From Methanobacterium sp. UBA8 (GTDB lineage Archaea; Methanobacteriota; Methanobacteria; Methanobacteriales; Methanobacteriaceae): a DNA stretch of 5,831 nt. Below, piece by piece: positions 5,131 through 5,831 of the stretch. Within the stretch, counting starts at the first letter, position 1. Each line of letters starts with the position of its first letter. Position numbers and translations under genes: made by a program. Below the pieces are notes generated by a model. That model was not told the origin of the DNA. It made no database searches and saw nothing but the letters and a program-made list of their open reading frames with translations. The stretch covers positions 1,866 through 7,696 of the forward strand of contig DADN01000254.1 of NCBI GenBank assembly GCA_002509665.1. The letters run 5' to 3'.

Positions 5131-5643
5131 ATGGATTACGGAATGGTAGAATTTTTAAGAGATTTCATAGAAGATAACATGATAAGAGAAGCGAATGTAG
5201 ATGACACAGAATCAATTGTGGATTTATGGGAAGAAATGATGAATTTCCACATCCAAAAAAGCAGCATATATGATATTAAACCCGATGCACGGCAAATCTA
5301 CGAATTTTATCTTAAAAAAATTCTTAAAAACCGCGATAGCATAGTTCTAGTCTGTGAAATTGAAAACAAAATTGTAGGTTACTTAATGGCTGAAGAATCG
5401 CAGCTTCCACCTGTTTATAAAGAAGACAAGGTAGGGACCATAGTAGAACTATGCATAACAGAAAAACATCGAAATAAAGGAATTGGAGAAAAACTAGTGG
5501 AGAAAATCGAAAAATGGTTTGTATCTAAAGATATCTACACAGTTGAATGCGTAATTTCAGATTTTAATGAAATATCAAAAGATTTCTGGTTTAAAAACAA
5601 GTATAAACCTTATAATTTAATATGTATTAAAAAAATAAGCTGA
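5131..5643 (+). CDS. GNAT-family N-acetyltransferase
   Basis: This protein of about 170 residues transfers an acetyl group from acetyl-CoA to an amine; the acceptor cannot be predicted. The GNAT fold starts at MIREANVDDTESIVDLWEEM (17-36, first strand and helix). The strands IVLVCEIENKIVGYLMAEE (71-89) and VGTIVELCITEKHRNKGIG follow. The acetyl-CoA pyrophosphate loop is the HRNKGIG motif (R114, G117, G119), then helix EKLVEKIEKWFV. The ending, FWFKNKYKPYNLICIKKI, is the usual last-strand pattern. The start is uncertain: GTG 5128, ATG 5131, ATG 5143 and ATG 5179 are all in frame and none has a clear ribosome site. ATG 5179 would begin exactly at the domain, but the TATA box at 5083 fits an upstream start. 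A RimI-like protein acetylase is possible but not shown. Confidence 0.85.
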   Translation: MDYGMVEFLRDFIEDNMIREANVDDTESIVDLWEEMMNFHIQKSSIYDIKPDARQIYEFYLKKILKNRDSIVLVCEIENKIVGYLMAEESQLPPVYKEDKVGTIVELCITEKHRNKGIGEKLVEKIEKWFVSKDIYTVECVISDFNEISKDFWFKNKYKPYNLICIKKIS

Positions 5644-5648
5644 ATAAA

Positions 5649-5654
5649 TTTTTT
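5649..5654 (+). terminator. U-tract after the acetyltransferase
   Basis: A run of six T follows six bases after the stop codon and could serve as an archaeal terminator. The rest of 5655-5812 is AT-rich with no gene that I can see. Confidence 0.3.
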
Positions 5655-5812
5655 AGAAAATTTCTATTAACATCATTAGATATGAGTATGATTTTTCTGA
5701 ACGATTTCTAATTAATGATTTCCAACATTTATATTGAAAAATACAGTCCTTAAACCTGTTTTAATGTTATTAATTATCATAAAATATACCACATCTCCAT
5801 TTTGAGGGCCGT

Positions 5813-5831
5813 CGAAAAATCTATGATTTTT
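5813..5831. repeat. Start of a second copy of the hairpin family (cut by window end)
   Basis: CGAAAAATC (5813-5821), a TAT loop, then GATTTTT up to the last base repeats the design of the first hairpin of the leuD-side element (3380-3398: CGAAAATC, TAT, GATTTTCG), with one extra A-T pair. The window ends before the expected closing CG. It indicates a dispersed repeat family. Confidence 0.6.

Overview
The window looks like AT-rich chromosomal DNA from a methanogenic archaeon, most likely a mesophilic Methanobacterium-like member of the Methanobacteriales. The reasons are the archaeal short-type LeuC/LeuD pair, TTTATATA-type archaeal promoter boxes, Shine-Dalgarno sites of the AGGAGGT/AGGTGG kind, and U-tracts instead of bacterial terminators. 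The assignment is inferred from recognised protein families, not from a database search.

Layout, all on the plus strand: (1) 2-205, the C-terminal tail of a membrane protein cut by the window edge. (2) 288-713, a MarR-family repressor with a good archaeal promoter and an operator-like repeat in front of it. (3) 785-1552, a class I SAM-dependent methyltransferase, with a near-identical operator-like site upstream. (4) 1578-2834 and 2848-3345, the large and small subunits of isopropylmalate isomerase (leuC, leuD), closely packed behind the methyltransferase. (5) 3346-3678, a gene-free stretch with an unusual nested-palindrome element flanked by a direct repeat of the last 48 bases of leuD. (6) 3679-4371, a YedJ-type HD phosphohydrolase. 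(7) 4603-5040, a deaminase that resembles fungal cytosine deaminase more than TadA. (8) 5131-5643, a GNAT acetyltransferase. (9) 5644-5831, AT-rich DNA that ends inside what looks like another copy of the hairpin family.

How the genes may work together: marR, the methyltransferase and leuCD could form one regulatory unit. A 25-bp motif (20 of 25 bases identical) lies just downstream of the marR TATA box and again in front of the methyltransferase, which suggests autoregulation plus control of the methyltransferase and perhaps leuCD. The small-subunit specificity loop reads Y-L-V-L, favouring isopropylmalate isomerase (leucine, and isoleucine by the citramalate route) over homoaconitase (coenzyme B). 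A small-molecule methyltransferase beside an aconitase-family enzyme recalls yeast Tmt1, which methylates trans-aconitate and 3-isopropylmalate; that link is only a hypothesis. The HD protein, deaminase and acetyltransferase appear to be separately transcribed.

The strongest candidates for something undescribed are the paired MarR operators and the 199-bp nested-palindrome element with its duplicated leuD tail.
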